In this document: piece after piece, positions 61,729 to 64,000 of the stretch
Position numbering within the stretch: position 1 is the stretch's first letter
Layout of the letters: every line of letters begins with the position of its first letter
Source of the DNA: Desulfocarbo indianensis
GTDB taxonomy: Bacteria; Desulfobacterota; Desulfarculia; Desulfarculales; Desulfarculaceae
Assembly (NCBI GenBank): GCA_001184205.1
Contig: LBMP01000001.1
Coordinates: forward strand, 1,020,001 to 1,084,000
Direction of reading: 5' to 3'
Length of the DNA: 64,000 bases
Notes under the pieces: generated by a model
The model's input: the letters and a program-made list of their open reading frames with translations, nothing else
The model's database searches: none
What the model was told of the DNA's origin: nothing
Made by a program: the position numbers and the translations under genes

Positions 61729-62949
61729 TTATTTCAGGGCCGGCGAGCGGTGGTCAGCCTCCAGGGCCGGTTCCCCGGTGGGCAGGGTGATGGTGACCCT
61801 GGTGCCGCCCTGGGGCGGGCTTTCCGCCTCCACCAGCCCCTCGTGTTCGCTTAAGATGCGCTTGGTTATGGCCAGGCTCATGCCCACCCGGTCGGCCTTG
61901 GTGGTGAAAAAGGGGTCCCACAAATAGGGCAGGTCCTCCTGGGCGATGCCCGGACCGGAATCCCACACGTCGATGATCACGTTATCCTGGTCGTAGCTCA
62001 AGGTGACCGTGAGCTTGCCGCCGTGCTCCATGGCGTCCATGGCGTTTTCCAGAATGTTGTGCAGGGCCGTGGCCAAGAGGTTGGGGTCCACCTGGGCCTC
62101 CAGCCGCCCCTCCGGGCTTATGCAAAGATTGCATTGGATGCCGTGCTCGCGGCAGCGCGGCTGGTGGTGCGACATGATCTCCCGCAGCCAGTCGGCCATG
62201 TCCACCGGCCGGCGGTTGGGCCGCGGCACGTAGGCGTAGGCCCGCACCTGGGAGACCACCTGCTCCAGGCGGCTGGTGGATTCCAGGATGCGCCGCATGT
62301 AGCCGGCCAATTGCGCATCGTCCTCGTGCATCTTCAAGAGCCGGGCGGCCAGGCCGCCGATGGCGGTCACCGGATTGCGCACCGCGTGGGCCACGGCCCT
62401 GGCGATGCGGTCCAGGCTTTCGTTTTTTTCCTCGTACAGCCTTAAGGATTGGGCCAGGAGGCGGCGTTCGCGCCGGTGCAGGTGATCCAGTTCGGTAACG
62501 TCCTTGAACAGGGAGACCAGGCCCACGGTTTCCTCGCCGTCGCGGATGAGGCTGGTGGTGGCCAGAAGCTCGCGGCGGCGGCCGTTGGGGGTGCGGTAGC
62601 CCACCTGGCGGTTGGAAAGCGGCTGGCGGGTCTGGATCACCTCGATGGCGATCTGATTGAAATCCATGTTTTGGGGGTCGTCGAAGAACAGCTCGGCCCA
62701 CCCCTTGCCCAGCATGTCCTCGGCGGCGAAACCCAGTATCTCGCACAGGGCCTGGTTGACCAGGACTATTTCGCCGCTGGGCGAAACCACCATCACCCCG
62801 TCGCTCATGGCCTGGAAGATGTTTTCCATGACAAAGCGATGGGGCAGCGGCGTCTCCCGGAGGGATTGGTCTGGGGCGGAAGCGGGTGAATCTGATGCCG
62901 GGGCGTTTTTAATGTTTTCTTCGGCCTTGTTCACAACGCCATCCCACAA
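61729..62949 (-). CDS. PAS-domain sensor histidine kinase
   Basis: The 406-residue soluble kinase has a PAS domain (about 38-155, FQAMSDGVMVVSPSGEIVLVN), a short coiled coil, the phosphoacceptor H188 in RAVAHAVRNPVTAIGG and an ATPase domain with NILENAMDAME, DVWDSGPGI and FFTTKADRVGMSL. The G2 box is GMSLAIT rather than GLGL, a common variation. It belongs to the NtrB-like group. No response regulator is next to it. Confidence 0.92.
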   Translation of the reverse strand: MWDGVVNKAEENIKNAPASDSPASAPDQSLRETPLPHRFVMENIFQAMSDGVMVVSPSGEIVLVNQALCEILGFAAEDMLGKGWAELFFDDPQNMDFNQIAIEVIQTRQPLSNRQVGYRTPNGRRRELLATTSLIRDGEETVGLVSLFKDVTELDHLHRRERRLLAQSLRLYEEKNESLDRIARAVAHAVRNPVTAIGGLAARLLKMHEDDAQLAGYMRRILESTSRLEQVVSQVRAYAYVPRPNRRPVDMADWLREIMSHHQPRCREHGIQCNLCISPEGRLEAQVDPNLLATALHNILENAMDAMEHGGKLTVTLSYDQDNVIIDVWDSGPGIAQEDLPYLWDPFFTTKADRVGMSLAITKRILSEHEGLVEAESPPQGGTRVTITLPTGEPALEADHRSPALK

Positions 62950-63102
62950 AGGTTCAACTTAGCCTAATCCATTGCCGGCCCTGGCGCAACGGTGTAGATG
63001 GCAGGCGACTGAGCGGGCGGGGGGCTTTAATCTCCTGGCAATGAATCTGATTCACCTATAAATTGGTAGCCATCGGCTTTGCATCATCAGGGAGAATTAT
63101 AC

Positions 63103-63432
63103 ATGGCGCTTACGGTTAATCAGATATTCGAGGGCATGCCCCAAGCCTTTCGTCCCGAAATGGCCGGCGGCGACAGCCTAGTGATTCAGTACCACATAAC
63201 CGGCGACGAATCCGGAGACTGGAACGTGTGCATAGCCGACGGCAAGTGCGCCGTCAATAAAGGGGTGCACGAAAACCCCACGGTGAGCCTGACCATGAAA
63301 GACAAGACCTGGGTGAGAATGGCCAGCGGCGAGCTTTCCGGGGTCAAGGCCTTCATGACCGGCAAGCTTAAGCTGAAAGGCGACATGATGGCCGCCCAAA
63401 AGCTGGGCAGCTACTTCAAGCCGGCGGGATAG
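63103..63432 (+). CDS. SCP2 sterol-carrier-domain protein
   Basis: The 109-residue protein is a stand-alone SCP2 domain: IFEGMPQAFRPEMAGG at the start, YHITGDESGDWNV, NPTVSLTMKDKTWVRMASGEL and FMTGKLKLKGDMMAAQKLGSYF. Such domains bind lipids or acyl-CoAs. The ATG at 63103 follows AGGGAG; the upstream TTG at 63079 is not needed. A terminator follows. Confidence 0.9.
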   Translation: MALTVNQIFEGMPQAFRPEMAGGDSLVIQYHITGDESGDWNVCIADGKCAVNKGVHENPTVSLTMKDKTWVRMASGELSGVKAFMTGKLKLKGDMMAAQKLGSYFKPAG

Positions 63433-63469
63433 TCTCGCACAAGGCTTTGCCGGGATCGACATGCCAACG

Positions 63470-63506
63470 GGCTCCCCCGCGGCCGCCGCCGCAAGGGAGC
63501 CTTTTT
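63470..63506 (+). terminator. Rho-independent terminator after the SCP2 gene
   Basis: GGCTCCC (63470-63476) pairs with GGGAGCC (63495-63501) across an 18-base GC-rich loop and is followed directly by TTTTT. It also overlaps the end of the convergent RND gene. Confidence 0.7.
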
Positions 63507-64000
63507 CTAGGCGGGGGCCTTTTCCGCCCGCGCGGCCCGGCGCCGCCCGCGCCAATCGCTGAGTCTCCCCAAAAGCTCCCACTGCACCGGCACCAGGAGC
63601 ACCGTGAGGAAGGTGGCGGTGCAGAGCCCGGTGACGAAGGTGGAGGCCATGGTGCCCCACACCACGGAGTAATAGGGGATGCCCAGGGCCATGGGCAGCA
63701 GCCCCAGGGTGGTGGTCAAGGTGGTGAGCAGGATGGGCCGCAGGCGGATCTGCACGGCCTGGCGTATGGCCAGGCCGCGGTCGCCCACTATCTCGTAGCG
63801 CTTGTTGAGGAAATCCACCAGCACCAGGGCGTCGTTGACCACCACGCCGGTCAGGCCCACGGTGGCGATGAAGCTGTTGATGGTGAACAGGCTCTGGGTG
63901 ATGATCTTGCCGAAGATCACCCCGATCACGGCGAACATCACGGTGCTCAGGATGATCACCGGGTGGGTGTAGGAGCCGAACTGGGTGGCCAGGATCAGAT
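63507..64000 (-). CDS. RND efflux transporter, C-terminal end (partial)
   Basis: The frame runs off the right end of the window, leaving 163 residues of coding sequence plus a split codon. The visible part covers the last membrane helices of an HAE1/AcrB-type transporter: LILATQFGSYTHPVII, GVVVNDALVLVDFLNKR in place of the AcrB GMSTKNA segment, and RLRPILLTTLTTTLGLLP. The N-D replacing the TM10 lysine region places it in a different RND subgroup from the pump at 38.6 kb. Probably part of another efflux operon. Confidence 0.88.
   Translation of the reverse strand, partial: LILATQFGSYTHPVIILSTVMFAVIGVIFGKIITQSLFTINSFIATVGLTGVVVNDALVLVDFLNKRYEIVGDRGLAIRQAVQIRLRPILLTTLTTTLGLLPMALGIPYYSVVWGTMASTFVTGLCTATFLTVLLVPVQWELLGRLSDWRGRRRAARAEKAPA

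Overview
The window is GC-rich bacterial chromosome (roughly two-thirds G+C), densely packed with short operons and four-base ATGA/GTGA overlaps. The content points to an anaerobic, Gram-negative member of the Desulfobacterota (former Deltaproteobacteria), perhaps near the Desulfarculales. The supporting genes are TRAP transporters with Usp neighbours, NifU/NifS, a BadF/HgdC-type activase, methylmalonyl-CoA epimerase, phenylacetate-CoA ligase, a two-ended type II secretion locus and an F0 operon with paired b and b' subunits. The taxonomic call is an inference; no rRNA or tRNA gene was seen.

Layout. 1-9.3 kb: end of an MBL-fold gene, a UspA gene with a complete dctPQM TRAP transporter, a MobA-like nucleotidyltransferase, a NYN-domain protein, and a histidine kinase/response regulator-TPR pair. 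9.8-16.6 kb: an MltD-like LysM lytic transglycosylase on the minus strand, then dsbD, a divergent adenine deaminase and a secreted metallophosphoesterase. 16.6-22.2 kb, minus strand: nifU-nifS-TIM barrel-isochorismatase operon, mce and paaK. 22.3-26.7 kb: an orphan DctP, UspA, a TolB-like propeller, trxC and a YhhN protein. 26.7-38.4 kb: type II secretion genes in two divergent operons (gspD-O-M-C minus; gspE-F-G-I-J-K-L plus). 38.6-44.5 kb: an RND tripartite efflux operon. 45.0-48.8 kb: the F0 part of an ATP synthase. 49.0-64 kb: GGDEF protein, M20 peptidase, a porin beside an OpuA-type betaine transporter and MarR regulator, lipA/lipB, an Fe-S protein and CoA-enzyme activase, a hotdog protein, a PAS histidine kinase, an SCP2 protein and the end of another RND pump.

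The most striking element is the ATP synthase membrane operon atpI-atpB-[405-aa c]-atpE-atpF'-atpF. The 405-residue protein is five c-subunit hairpins fused head to tail with a strict 80-81 residue period. The ion-binding glutamate of helix 2 is kept only in hairpins 1 and 5 (E65, E388) and is glutamine in hairpins 2, 3 and 4 (Q145, Q226, Q307). A normal 84-aa c subunit with Na+-type ligands follows it under a strong ribosome-binding site. This predicts a hybrid rotor ring in which each fused subunit supplies five hairpins but only two ion carriers, lowering the ion-to-ATP ratio. The known parallel is the two-hairpin c1 subunit of Acetobacterium woodii; a five-hairpin F-type version is not one I recognise. 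No F1 genes lie beside it and a strong terminator closes the operon.

Other points of interest are a 127-bp palindromic element near 51.38 kb, paired REP-like hairpins downstream of the atp operon, an internally deleted nitroreductase remnant next to lipB, a SlyA-type operator upstream of the marR gene, a reduced type II secretion set, and the recurrence of Usp genes beside TRAP binding-protein genes.
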